This document shows, one piece after another, positions 1 through 7,604 of a stretch of DNA of 35,992 nucleotides. The stretch covers positions 1-35,992 of the forward strand of contig NZ_LIRL01000029.1 in NCBI RefSeq assembly GCF_001419795.1, read 5' to 3'. A program made the translations under genes and the position numbers. The notes under the pieces were generated by a model. The model did no database searches. It had not been told where the DNA came from and was given only the letters and a program-made list of their open reading frames with translations. Numbering within the stretch: the stretch's first letter is position 1; each line of letters begins with the position of its first letter. Source of the stretch: Streptomyces niveiscabiei. Lineage in GTDB: Bacteria > Actinomycetota > Actinomycetes > Streptomycetales > Streptomycetaceae.

Positions 1-323
1 CCCGAACACCGCCCCCACACCACCACCGGATCAGCCCCGCTGTAGAGAACCGAGTTGGTGACCAACTCCGAGACCACCAACTCCAACTCCCTGACCGCCC
101 CGCGCTCCACCCCGCAGCCGCGCGTCAGCCACCCCTGCACACTGCGGCGCACGTCAGGGACGTACCGGCACTCAGCCGGCACCTCCATCTCGAACTCCTC
201 AGCCCCAGCCCCCTCGGCGTCCCGCCGACGCACCTCGGCCAGACCGACCAGACGAGCACAGAGCATCAAGGACCGGCCCAACACGTGAGCGGTCGCCCCC
301 GACGGCCGCACAGGCACCCTCAT
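1..323 (-). CDS. ATP-binding protein, anti-sigma factor/serine-kinase type (partial)
   Basis: The minus strand reads open from an ATG at 323 to the left edge, so the C-terminus lies outside the window. After an N-terminal extension of about 45 residues comes ECRYVPDVRRSVQGWL, then ELELVVSELVTNSVLYSGAD. The second stretch is the N-box of the HATPase_c_2 domain found in the RsbW/SpoIIAB-like proteins that are abundant in Streptomyces. These proteins bind ATP and usually act as anti-sigma factors or protein kinases in the cytoplasm. The G1 and G2 boxes are expected in the missing part. Its ATG overlaps the TGA of the upstream gene (ATGA at 320-323), so the two are probably translationally coupled. 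The family is clear; the partner and target are unknown. Confidence 0.75.
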   Translation of the reverse strand, partial: MRVPVRPSGATAHVLGRSLMLCARLVGLAEVRRRDAEGAGAEEFEMEVPAECRYVPDVRRSVQGWLTRGCGVERGAVRELELVVSELVTNSVLYSGADPVVVWGRCS

Positions 324-667
324 CGCCGACCCCCCTCGACCACCGCGACGAACGCCAAACGCACCCCAAACCACGCCAGTTGCTCCGTGAACTTGCTGAA
401 GTCGGCACACCCGGATCCGATCTGCTCCCGCATCGGCTCCGGCCGGACCGCACACGCGCTCCAGGGGCGGTCATCCGTGTAACCGCGTCCGAACCGGCCC
501 GACACCAGCAGCAAGGGCTCCTCGGCGTACAAGCGCACCCGAGGAAGTCGGCTGTTCACCACGGTCTGGGGAAGGGCCCGTTCCTGGATGCGACGGAGCG
601 CGGTTTGGACACGCTCGCGGGTGATCCCGGTCCGACCCCGGTGAGGGGTTCCGCTGTGACGCATTAC
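320..667 (-). CDS. Small hypothetical protein coupled to the ATP-binding protein
   Basis: This minus-strand gene ends in a TGA that overlaps the ATG of the anti-sigma-type gene, which is the main reason to believe in it. It encodes about 115 residues if the ATG at 667 is used; an ATG at 712 is also possible and neither has a convincing ribosome binding site. The C-terminal half (VNSRLPRVRLYAEEPLLLV..., then DFSKFTEQLAWFGVRLAFV) looks like a real folded protein, with alternating hydrophobic strands and no low-complexity signature. I do not recognise the family. By position it could be a regulator or partner of the ATP-binding protein. Confidence 0.5.
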   Translation of the reverse strand, partial: VMRHSGTPHRGRTGITRERVQTALRRIQERALPQTVVNSRLPRVRLYAEEPLLLVSGRFGRGYTDDRPWSACAVRPEPMREQIGSGCADFSKFTEQLAWFGVRLAFVAVVEGGRR

Positions 668-712
668 TGGGCCTCGGCTTCGTGGAGGGTGCGGGAGGCA
701 GCCGTCATCCAT

Positions 713-962
713 GGCAAGACGGCGTGGGTGACGGCGAGTTCAGGAGGCGGGAAGTGTCTGCCGGAACATCAGGATGGCAGTGGATGCCGCACTCTGGAAG
801 CTGAAATAGAGAATTCTGATGTAGTATTTCTTCAGAAAAATCTACGCTCCAGGAAACATGTTGAAGCAATATCGCGAACGTTCCGTGGCTGAGTGGAATG
901 CGCGTTGCGCAGGTCGAACGTTCGCCGTCAGACTGTGGACGACCATGCAGGAGGACGTAGGG
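713..962. promoter_or_regulatory. AT-rich divergent intergenic region with two CGAACGTTC palindromes
   Basis: This non-coding stretch separates the minus-strand pair from the plus-strand XRE gene. The part from about 800 to 865 is much richer in A/T than its surroundings and is the likely promoter area. CGAACGTTC occurs at 875-883, and the fully palindromic CGAACGTTCG at 915-924. They start 40 bp apart, close to four helical turns, and lie just upstream of the regulator start, so autoregulatory operator half-sites are plausible. No clear -35/-10 pair was identified. Confidence 0.35.
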
Positions 963-1856
963 ATGTTCGACTCCACGATGCCGGCTCTCGAGGCAGCGAC
1001 ACCTGCGCTGTGTCGACTCCAACTCGGCAGTGAACTGCGCCAACTTCGCCTGAGGTCGGGGAAGAAGGGCGCTGAGGTCTGCCGTACGCTCGCGTGGCCG
1101 CCGTCGAAGCTGACCCGGCTAGAGACAGCGGACAACGGGACCGTCGAACCCTCGGACGTGATCGCCCTGTGCCTGATCTACGGTGCGGCACCGGAGGAGC
1201 AGAGCACGCTCGTCGGATACGCGAAGGTCACAAAGACCAAGAAGGACTGGTGGCAGATCCAAGGAATCCGCGACGTCATCCCACCGGGTTTCAAGGCGTT
1301 CCTCGGGCTTGAGGCCACGGCCGAGCAACTGGAGAACTACGAGAGTGAGTACGTCCCCGGCTTGCTCCAGACTGAGGCGTACGTCCGTACCATCCACGAG
1401 CGCGCGCACGTCGGCCTGCCCGCCGAGCAGATCGACAAGCTCGTCTCGGTCCGCATAAAGCGTCAGGACGTCCTGCACCGTGAAGCGGGTGCACTGGAGT
1501 TCACCGCGATCATCAACGAAGCGGTGCTCCTCCGGAAGGTCGGCGGCGCCAGGGTCATGAAGGAGCAGCTCCTCCACATGGCTGATCTCGCCGCCTCCAC
1601 CCCGAATGTCAAGATCCAGGTCGTGCCGTTCGCGCTCGGGGCTCATCGAGGCATGAACGGCGCCTTCATGGTCCTGAAGTTCGGGATGCCCACCCTCAAA
1701 CCGATCGTCTACCTCGAAAACCTTGTCAATGCGGGAGTCTCCCGACGTGAGGACGACGTGAAGAAGTACGGACAGGCGTTTACCGACCTCCAGGCGCTCG
1801 CTCCGGGATACAAGGAGTCCCTGAGCATGATCCACGCAGCAAGCAAGGAGTTTTGA
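963..1856 (+). CDS. XRE-family helix-turn-helix regulator with DUF5753 domain
   Basis: The protein has 297 residues from the ATG at 963, chosen because AGGAGG lies about 8 nt upstream; upstream in-frame starts lack such a site. Residues ~15-75 are an XRE-type helix-turn-helix (LGSELRQLRLRSGKKGAEVCRTLAWPPSKLTRLE). The rest is a DUF5753 domain, recognisable from LGLEATAEQLENYESEYVPG followed by LLQTEAYVRTI. Such proteins are cytoplasmic DNA-binding regulators, very numerous in Streptomyces and nearly always followed by a DUF397 gene, as here (1-nt TGATG overlap). The pair resembles toxin-antitoxin-like or developmental regulators (BldB/WhiJ-like systems). The specific target is unknown. Confidence 0.9.
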   Translation: MFDSTMPALEAATPALCRLQLGSELRQLRLRSGKKGAEVCRTLAWPPSKLTRLETADNGTVEPSDVIALCLIYGAAPEEQSTLVGYAKVTKTKKDWWQIQGIRDVIPPGFKAFLGLEATAEQLENYESEYVPGLLQTEAYVRTIHERAHVGLPAEQIDKLVSVRIKRQDVLHREAGALEFTAIINEAVLLRKVGGARVMKEQLLHMADLAASTPNVKIQVVPFALGAHRGMNGAFMVLKFGMPTLKPIVYLENLVNAGVSRREDDVKKYGQAFTDLQALAPGYKESLSMIHAASKEF

Positions 1857-2062
1857 TGCCCATCCGAGCCGATGACCTGAGCGTCGACTGGTTCTCGTCT
1901 AGCTACAGCAACGACCAGGGCGGCGCGTGCGTCCAGGGCGCGAGGGTAACCGCTGCCATGGCTGTCCGTGACTCCAAACTCCCCCACGGCCCCGTGTTCG
2001 TCGTGCCCGCCCCTGCGTGGGCCGCCTTCATCAGCGCCGTCAGCGAGGGCGAGTTCAGCTAG
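1856..2062 (+). CDS. DUF397 domain protein
   Basis: This 68-residue protein carries the DUF397 signature: WFSSSYSNDQGGACVQGARV near the N-terminus, then a conserved VRDSKLPHGPVFVVPAPAWAAF-type segment with the RDSK motif. DUF397 proteins are small cytoplasmic partners of XRE/DUF5753 regulators. The ATG at 1856 overlaps the TGA of the regulator and has AAGGAG 5 nt upstream, so the two are co-translated. A strong hairpin follows immediately, closing the operon. Confidence 0.92.
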   Translation: MPIRADDLSVDWFSSSYSNDQGGACVQGARVTAAMAVRDSKLPHGPVFVVPAPAWAAFISAVSEGEFS

Positions 2063-2073
2063 TCCCGACCCGC

Positions 2074-2126
2074 GAATACTTCAAGCGGTCCGTCTCCCAT
2101 CGGGAAACGGACCGCTTCGCGTATTC
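2074..2126. terminator. Long hairpin terminator after the DUF397 gene
   Basis: AAGCGGTCCGT (2083-2093) pairs perfectly with ACGGACCGCTT (2107-2117). The stem is extended by outer arms GAATAC (2074-2079) and GTATTC (2121-2126), and CCC/GGG can pair inside the loop. There is no U tract, as is common for Streptomyces terminators. It is symmetrical and could serve transcripts from both sides. Confidence 0.8.
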
Positions 2127-2304
2127 AGCAGACCGAGACTCTCGATCGGCCGCCCTGTTGACCGCCCGCTGACGGCTGCTTAGTCGCGGCCCCCAAGGTC
2201 AGGCCGTCGACGAAGTCGCCGGGTGAGCCGACGGCGGTCAGCCAGCGCCCTCTTTGGATCACGCGATCGACCGTCCTGCGTCGAGTGCACTGCAAGGAGA
2301 TCAT
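2125..2304 (-). CDS. Possible short coupled ORF, 59 aa
   Basis: An ATG at 2304 overlaps the TAA of the regulator remnant upstream (TAATG) and reads for 59 residues to a stop at the edge of the hairpin. The segment RGRWLTAVGSPGDFVDGLTL looks protein-like, but the rest is short and unrecognised. The overlap is the only positive evidence. As the upstream gene is a remnant, this may be inactive as well. Confidence 0.25.
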   Translation of the reverse strand: MISLQCTRRRTVDRVIQRGRWLTAVGSPGDFVDGLTLGAATKQPSAGGQQGGRSRVSVC

Positions 2305-2532
2305 TAGGCGAGAACGCCGCTGCGTGCGGCGAGGCCGCGCAGTTCCATCGATGTGGGGCCAGAGACCAGGGGACTGTAGATGAGGGACTTGGTCGCCGGG
2401 CGGACGTGGGTCTCCTGGGGGGCAAGCTGTTCGGCGGCCGGCAGAGTGCGGACACAGCCCGTGCGGTGGCCGAGACGGTCGTAGGTGACGGCGATATCGT
2501 CCAGGGCATGGGAGCGGCGCTCGACGCTGGGC
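2304..2532 (-). pseudogene. C-terminal remnant of an XRE/TPR-type regulator
   Basis: About 75 residues are readable on the minus strand: SHALDDIAVTYDRLGHRTG, then AAEQLAPQETHVRPATKSLI, ending in LRGLAARSGVLA and a TAA. This resembles the end of TPR-containing XRE regulators of Streptomyces, which commonly finish with a RPxxxxLI... and LRxLAxRxGxL-like helix. Codon use is strongly G/C at third positions, as in a real gene. No N-terminal part adjoins it: upstream, at about 2540, the sequence changes abruptly into the plus-strand kinase fragment, so a recombination joint lies there. The family assignment is from memory of the pattern and is moderate. Confidence 0.45.
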
Positions 2533-2541
2533 GGTGCCTGG

Positions 2542-3002
2542 AGTGAGAGCGAGCGCCGCCACCTGATGCGCAACGAGTACGGCAGCGTGCCGTGGCTGGC
2601 GGTGATCGCGCCGCTGATGCCGCGGGTCCTCGCTGCGGACTGGTCGCACGAGGTGATCGGCCAGGACTGGATGATCCAGACCCACCTGGACGGCGTCCCG
2701 GCTCCGGAGCACCTGGGGACGTATCCGCGTACGGCATGGCCGGCGTTCTTCCGGCAGATGGGCGCCATCGCCCGCTCCGTGCACGACGTGAGGGGCCCGC
2801 ACGTCGGGCCCGTCGGCGGACCGGGCTACGGGAAGTGGAGCGAGGCGGTGATCACATCGTTGGAGGAGACCGCCGTCGACCTGGACGGCGCCGGCCTGGA
2901 CGCGGCCGACGTACGGAAGGCCGCCGCGGTGGCCGCGCACGACCGTGCTGTGCTCGACCGGGTCACCGAGCCGGGGCTGCTGACCGGGGACCTGTGGACG
3001 GT
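2542..3002 (+). pseudogene. APH-fold phosphotransferase, central fragment (5' side of transposon insertion)
   Basis: The reading frame LMRNEYGSVPWLAVIAPLMP through TEPGLLTGDLWTV aligns residue for residue with the intact kinase at 7605-8591, at about 60% identity by eye. It covers the middle of an aminoglycoside/choline kinase-type fold and stops exactly inside the catalytic loop, after GDLWTV. The N-terminal ~85 residues, including the ATP-binding region, are absent: the similarity starts at about 2542 next to the regulator remnant. The downstream remainder (NVMLD...) resumes at 14806 after the transposon. The reconstituted codons GAC CTG TGG ACG GTC AAC GTG read through the junction in frame, showing that the two pieces were one gene. 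It is non-functional now. Confidence 0.85.
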
Positions 3003-3051
3003 TCACTAGGCAAGTCGGCTGTCGGAATCCGTGTTGTCGGAACAGCTCTGG
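2996..3051. repeat. Left end of the transposon: core and recombinase-site repeats
   Basis: GGACGGT (2996-3002) is shared with the right end and probably represents the strand-exchange core. It is followed by TTCACTAGGC (inverted at the right end), two direct copies of TGTCGGAA (3020-3027 and 3035-3042) and GCTCTGG (3045-3051). TGTCGGA and GCTCTGG recur inverted at the right end at slightly different spacing, as expected for recombinase arm sites. Confidence 0.7.
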
Positions 3052-3139
3052 GACGTGTTGGCCCCGACCGTTACTGCCTTTGACGGAGGAGTGGCCGAAC
3101 ACGCCTCATGGTGTTCGCCGGGCTCCTACAGTCACGCGG

Positions 3140-4402
3140 GTGAGCTACGTGAGCCTGCTGCGGCAGCGTCCGGTCCTTGTCCTGTGGCTCGCCGAGACGC
3201 TGTCCGTCTTCGGCGACCGCTTCTTCACCATCGCCCTGGCGTGGACGGCCTGGCAGAGATCCGGCGCGGTCGCCATGGGACTGGTCGTGGTGGTCGAGTC
3301 GGTGCCGCACCTGCTGATCGGCACCTTCGGCCGGAAGCTGGTCGCCAAGTTCGCCGCGTTCCGCGCGCTGGCCGCGGTGGAGGCGGTGCAGATCCTCATC
3401 GTGGGCGCGATGCCGTGGCTGTGGCAGTCGCTCGGCCTGTCCGGCGTGCTGGTCGTCATCGTGATGATCGGCACCTGCGACGCGCTGACCGGTCCAAGCC
3501 TGTCGGCGCTGGTGCCGGGCCTGGTGAGCAAGGACCAGGTACGGCCGGTGACCGGGCTGATGGACATCTCCAACCGGCTCACCTGGTTCCTCGGCCCTGG
3601 GTCGGCCGCGGTGCTGCTCGCCTTCATGCCCGCCGAGGAGCTGTTCCTGCTGGACGCCGTCACCTTCGCCGTCTCCGCCACGGCGTTCGCCTGGCTCGGC
3701 CGCACCGCGGCGCCCTGGCCCACGGCAGCCGGCAAGAGCCCGCGCCAGGACCCCGAGCCAGTCACCGCGACGCAGGCGCCCAAGGCCCTGGCCGTGCTGC
3801 GGGCGCATCCGCGCATCGGATGCGCCCTCGCGCTCAGCGGCGTCGGAGAGTTCTTCTCCACCGTGCTCACCATCGGCATCCCGATCTGGCTGACCAGCCA
3901 GCTGCACGCGGGCGCCGGGGCGTATGCGGTAGTGCTGTCCGCGATGGGGATCGGCGCCGTGGTGGGCAATCTGCTGACCGGAAACGTAGCCCTGCCGGGT
4001 CGCTTCCCGGGCGCGTACTGCCTGGTATGGACGGTGCGCGGGCTGCTGCTGGCCGCGTTCGCCCTCAGCAGTAGCTTGTCGGAGGTGGTGGCCATCACCG
4101 CGACCGCCAGTGCGCTGGTGCCGCTGACCTCGATCAGCCTGAACGCGGAGATCGGCGGCCTGCCGGGGCCGGAGCGGCTGCGGTTGTTCACCGCCGACTC
4201 GATCAAGCTGCACGTGGCCAGCATGAGCAGCATGCTGCTGCTGCCCGCGCTGCTGGAGCGCGCTCCACGGGCGTCCTTCGCGGCGGGCGGCGCCCTGACC
4301 TCTGCCGCCGGGCTGCTCGCCTGGGTCGCCGCGCGGGCCTTGGCCCGGCGGTCGGTGCCCGTGGAGCAGATGGACAGCGGGGCGGAACTAGCCCGGCGGT
4401 GA
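3140..4402 (+). CDS. MFS transporter, drug-efflux type
   Basis: The product is about 420 residues with some 12 hydrophobic helices, starting VSYVSLLRQRPVLVLWLAET and continuing LSVFGDRFFTIALAWTA, a beginning typical of Streptomyces MFS exporters. A cytoplasmic loop rich in charged residues (~residues 195-225) divides two six-helix halves. The GTG at 3140 fits that N-terminus; a TTG at 3080 in the same frame would add a hydrophilic 20-residue leader. Neither has a well-placed ribosome binding site, so a leaderless start is possible. It is the cargo gene nearest the left transposon end and converges on the methyltransferase, with a 4-bp gap between stops. It probably exports a small molecule from the cytoplasm; the substrate is not deducible. 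Confidence 0.85.
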   Translation: MSYVSLLRQRPVLVLWLAETLSVFGDRFFTIALAWTAWQRSGAVAMGLVVVVESVPHLLIGTFGRKLVAKFAAFRALAAVEAVQILIVGAMPWLWQSLGLSGVLVVIVMIGTCDALTGPSLSALVPGLVSKDQVRPVTGLMDISNRLTWFLGPGSAAVLLAFMPAEELFLLDAVTFAVSATAFAWLGRTAAPWPTAAGKSPRQDPEPVTATQAPKALAVLRAHPRIGCALALSGVGEFFSTVLTIGIPIWLTSQLHAGAGAYAVVLSAMGIGAVVGNLLTGNVALPGRFPGAYCLVWTVRGLLLAAFALSSSLSEVVAITATASALVPLTSISLNAEIGGLPGPERLRLFTADSIKLHVASMSSMLLLPALLERAPRASFAAGGALTSAAGLLAWVAARALARRSVPVEQMDSGAELARR

Positions 4403-4406
4403 TCGC

Positions 4407-5114
4407 TCAGTCGCCGATCCTGTGGGCCCGGATGACAAAGGTGCGGTACGGGCTGCCCGCGGGGCCCTCGACGGGCAAGACCTCCGGCGGGGCGAAGCCG
4501 TGCTCGTCCAGCAGGCCCCGCCAGGCGTCGGCGTCGTAGGAGTAGTGGACGACCGGCAGGCGGGTGCCGCTGGTGAGGGTGAGGTTGTCCACCCGGCGGC
4601 CGGGCAGTTCGCCGGGGCGGGGGCCGTTGACCGAGAACGCGAGCAGGCCGCCGGGCCGGAGCCGGTTGTGGATCACGGGCAGGAGTTGGGCGGGGTCTGC
4701 GTACCAGAGCGCCCCGTAGATGGAGAAGCACACGTCCAGCCGCGGCAGTTCGGCCAGTTCCTGGGCGGCGTCGCCGACGCGCCAGACCAGGGCGGGCAGG
4801 TGGCCGAAGCGCGCACGGGCCTGGGCGATGCGCTGTTCGGCGATGTCGACGCCGACGGCGAGCCTGGCCCCGTGGGCTGCGGCATATGCGATGTGTTCGC
4901 CGGTGCCGCAGCCCAGTTCGGCAACCCGTAGACCGGCGGGATCACCGATGAACTCGGCTCCCGGCCCTCGGCCGGGCCAGCAGGTCCACTCGATCCGCTC
5001 GGGCACCGCACCCGCGTCGTCGCCGGTGCTGTCCTGGACGGCGATGTGGTTCCAGGCACGGGCGTTGACGCTCGCGTCGACCAGATGGCCGCCCGATGGC
5101 ATCGCGTGCTTCAC
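4407..5114 (-). CDS. Class I SAM-dependent methyltransferase (transposon cargo)
   Basis: The protein has 235 residues from a GTG at 5114, chosen because GGGAGG lies 5 nt upstream. Motif I is clear, VAELGCGTGEHIAY (~residues 63-76), followed by the acidic end of strand beta2 in VGVDIAEQRI and a post-motif region DVCFSIYGALWYAD with LRPGGLLAFSVNG. This is the Rossmann-like methyltransferase_11/25 type, a soluble enzyme that transfers a methyl group from S-adenosylmethionine to a small molecule. It lies 67 bp downstream of the unknown 251-aa gene, probably in one operon, and next to the exporter. The substrate is unknown. Confidence 0.88.
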   Translation of the reverse strand: MKHAMPSGGHLVDASVNARAWNHIAVQDSTGDDAGAVPERIEWTCWPGRGPGAEFIGDPAGLRVAELGCGTGEHIAYAAAHGARLAVGVDIAEQRIAQARARFGHLPALVWRVGDAAQELAELPRLDVCFSIYGALWYADPAQLLPVIHNRLRPGGLLAFSVNGPRPGELPGRRVDNLTLTSGTRLPVVHYSYDADAWRGLLDEHGFAPPEVLPVEGPAGSPYRTFVIRAHRIGD

Positions 5115-5181
5115 GCGTTCCTCCCTGTCAGCGGTGTGCGGGGGCCGGGAGAAGCCCCGGCTCCCGCACGGGCGTGAGCTG

Positions 5182-5937
5182 TCACCGACGGCCCATGGCC
5201 ACGACCTGATCCATCCAGTCATGGCGGACGGAGTCGAGCTCTGCACGGAAGCCCGCCAGGTCGGTGCCGTAGGCGAGCACGCAGCCGCCGGCCATGTCGG
5301 CGGACGCCTGGCAGCCGTGGACGAGCCGGCCGCCGAGCGCGGCGTGCGCGAGGACCGATTCGCGGCGCCTGCTCTCGTTGAACCAGCCGCCGTGGTACAG
5401 CTCGTCGACCTTCTTCCCCTCGTCCTCGTCGAAGCCGAAGACGACCGAGGTCGCGAGAGGGAAGAACCAGCACGGGCCGACGTTGGACAGGTGTCCGTCG
5501 AGCTCGACCCGGTTCAGCGCCATGATCGTGGTCGCCTCGCGTAGGGCCTTCAGCTCCCGCTCGGTGACGTCCAGTCCGCCGACGCCGACGTACTCGTCCC
5601 GGAAGAGGTACGCGGCGACCTGGTAGCCGGTCGCCAGCACCTTCGCCGGGTCGCCGGTGACCTGGCCGTGGGCCTTGACGAACTCCAGGGCCCGCTGCTC
5701 GACGGCCTGGTCGCTGGTCTCGGCCGCGTCCAGCAGCTCGGCGAGGACCAGGTCCCAGTCGGCGAGGACCCAGGTGGGGTTCTCGTAGCGGAAGAAGTAC
5801 TTGCCGGGGTTGACGGTGACGGTGTGGCCGTCGACGGTGATGCCGTCGATGCGGCTCCACTCGGGGGTGAACGCCTCCGGCAGGTCGACGGAGAACGGCT
5901 TGCTCTCGGTGGTGCGCGGTGTGGTCGCGGTCGTCAT
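5182..5937 (-). CDS. Hypothetical protein, 251 aa (transposon cargo)
   Basis: The ATG at 5937 has GGAGG 9 nt upstream, so the gene is well founded, but I do not recognise the family. After a Thr-rich N-terminus the sequence is soluble and mixed alpha/beta: SVDLPEAFTPEWSRIDGITV, then NPGKYFFRYENPTWVLADWD, a long helical middle, and a Cys- and Gly-containing end (GGRLVHGCQASADMAGGCVL). No signal peptide or membrane segment is seen. It is the first gene of a two-gene operon with the methyltransferase and is transcribed divergently from the TPR regulator, so that regulator may control it. It could be an enzyme acting before methylation or a stand-alone binding protein; the sequence does not decide. 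Confidence 0.7.
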   Translation of the reverse strand: MTTATTPRTTESKPFSVDLPEAFTPEWSRIDGITVDGHTVTVNPGKYFFRYENPTWVLADWDLVLAELLDAAETSDQAVEQRALEFVKAHGQVTGDPAKVLATGYQVAAYLFRDEYVGVGGLDVTERELKALREATTIMALNRVELDGHLSNVGPCWFFPLATSVVFGFDEDEGKKVDELYHGGWFNESRRRESVLAHAALGGRLVHGCQASADMAGGCVLAYGTDLAGFRAELDSVRHDWMDQVVAMGRR

Positions 5938-6212
5938 GACGGCGCCTCCAGCGGATCGTCGGGACGAAGCACCTCGCGGGGATGCCCAGGGTGCTCATCG
6001 GCTGCCGGTCCGCGCACCGAGGGTGCAGGCTCCGCCGCGGACCGGCTCGGCTCCCAGCACAGCGCTGAAGTACGGGGCGCGGGAAGCCGGTTGAGGTTGC
6101 TGAGGGTTGCCGTCGGGTTGCCCACCGTTGCCTTCCGTACGGTTGCCCTGTTCCCGCCCTCGCGGGTGTGGCAGCACACTGGGGCCAGCCCCGGTCGGGA
6201 GGTGGTGGATCC
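5938..6212. promoter_or_regulatory. Divergent cargo promoter region with phased GGTTGCC repeats
   Basis: This 275-bp gap lies between the unknown cargo gene (minus) and the TPR regulator (plus). GGTTG-type repeats occur at 6089, 6095 (GGTTGCT), 6105 (GGTTGCC), 6116 (GGTTGCC), 6126 (CGTTGCC) and 6141 (GGTTGCC). From 6095 to 6126 the spacing is 10-11 bp, one helical turn, so they would face the same side of the DNA. They are candidate operator iterons for the adjacent regulator. No clear -10/-35 boxes were found. Confidence 0.4.
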
Positions 6213-7562
6213 GTGAATCCCGTGCTCGTACGCCATCCGCTCCACGCGCTGCTCGTCCGCGAGCAGACCACCGCGGCCGCGTACCTCAAGCGGGTCGCCG
6301 ACCGTCACCGGACGCTGGGGTACGGGCAGATGGCCCACCGCAAGGAGAAGTTCTCACGGTGGACGAAGGGCACCGAGCCCGAGTTCACCGCCCAGCTCGC
6401 CATGGCCGACCTGCACGGCATCGACCCGGAGGAAGTTCGCCGCCGGGGCTGGCCCGACTGGCTCCTCCTCGCTCTGCACGACGATCGCTCCGTTTGGGAG
6501 TTGCCCTGGACGGTGGCGGGTACCGTGGAAGCACTGGAGGACGCAGGAGGACCAGTGGACCGACGCGGCTTCGTCATCGCATCCCTTGGCACGCTCGCCT
6601 CCACCGGCGCCTACTGGGCCGCGACCACCCCGGCCGCCGTCGGCGCGACCCGCGGCCGGCGCATCGGGCAAGGGACCGCTGATCTCTTCGAAACCCGCCT
6701 GGACACCCTGCGGCACCTGGACGACGAACTCGGCTCTGGCCCGGCCTACGATGCCGCCATCGCCGAGTTGCGCCTGATCACGGGCGTGCTCAAGACGAAC
6801 TCCTACAGCGAGACCACCGAACGGCGGCTGTACGCGGCTGCCGCCGAAGCATGCCGACTCGCTGGATGGTGCTCGTACGACAGCGGGCGACTGGCGGACG
6901 CCGAGAAACGCTTCGCCGCCTCCCTGCGGGCCTCCGCCACCGGAGGCAACGCCACCCTCGGCGCGAGCACCCTCGCCTTCTGGGCCAACCTCCGCTACAG
7001 CGCCGGTGACCCCTACGGCGCCCTCGGCCTCATCGAGCGTGCCCTGGACAACCGACACAAGATCACCTCCGGCCGGGTGCTGGCGATGCTCCACGCTCGC
7101 GCTGCCCGCGCGCACTCCAAGGCCGGTGAGCCGAAGGACGCCTACCGCGCGATTGACGCGGCGTTCGCCGCCTACGACCGGGCCGGGCCTGCCGCGCACG
7201 ATCTGCCCTCGATGTACTGGCTTTCCCATGGGGAATGCCACGAAGTTGCCGCGTCGTGCGCGCTGTCATTGGGGGAGCCGGCCCGCGCGCTGGAGCACTT
7301 CGACGCGGCCCTGCGACACGAGGACCCCTACGACATCAACACCGAGGCCCGCGGCACCGGCATCTACCTCGCCCGCCAGGCCGAGGCCCACCTCGTGCTC
7401 GGCGACGTGGACGCCGCCGTCGACGTCGCCCAGCAGGCCATCGAGCAGCTGGGCGGAGCCGACTCCGCCCGCGGCACCAGCACCCTCGCCGACCTACGCG
7501 GACAGCTCACCGCCCACCGCAAGGCCCGCCCCGTCGCCGACTTCCTCGACCTCACCGCGTAG
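6213..7562 (+). CDS. TPR-containing transcriptional regulator (transposon cargo)
   Basis: This protein has 449 residues from the GTG at 6213, preceded by GGAGG with 10-nt spacing. Residues ~10-75 (LLVREQTTAAAYLKRVADRH...HRKEKFSRWTKGTEP) form a degenerate helix-turn-helix of the XRE kind, a common plan in Streptomyces. Residues ~110-135 include RRGFVIASLGTLASTGAYWA, a twin-arginine-like hydrophobic stretch often seen in such regulators and not necessarily a signal. The remainder is TPR-like helical pairs (YDSGRLADAEKRFAASLRAS, GEPKDAYRAIDAAFAAYDRA, LGEPARALEHFDAALRHEDP). These cytoplasmic regulators are thought to sense ligands or peptides through the TPRs. It is divergent from the unknown gene/methyltransferase operon and convergent with the kinase. 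Confidence 0.85.
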   Translation: MNPVLVRHPLHALLVREQTTAAAYLKRVADRHRTLGYGQMAHRKEKFSRWTKGTEPEFTAQLAMADLHGIDPEEVRRRGWPDWLLLALHDDRSVWELPWTVAGTVEALEDAGGPVDRRGFVIASLGTLASTGAYWAATTPAAVGATRGRRIGQGTADLFETRLDTLRHLDDELGSGPAYDAAIAELRLITGVLKTNSYSETTERRLYAAAAEACRLAGWCSYDSGRLADAEKRFAASLRASATGGNATLGASTLAFWANLRYSAGDPYGALGLIERALDNRHKITSGRVLAMLHARAARAHSKAGEPKDAYRAIDAAFAAYDRAGPAAHDLPSMYWLSHGECHEVAASCALSLGEPARALEHFDAALRHEDPYDINTEARGTGIYLARQAEAHLVLGDVDAAVDVAQQAIEQLGGADSARGTSTLADLRGQLTAHRKARPVADFLDLTA

Positions 7563-7604
7563 CACCGTGCACAGGGCAATTCATGTGCCGTCTGGGATGA
7601 GACA

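Noticed and set aside
3080..3140. TTG at 3080 as start of the MFS gene with a promoter-like TTGACG
   Set aside because: The added residues are hydrophilic and unlike MFS N-termini, and no -10 box lies at suitable distance from TTGACG.
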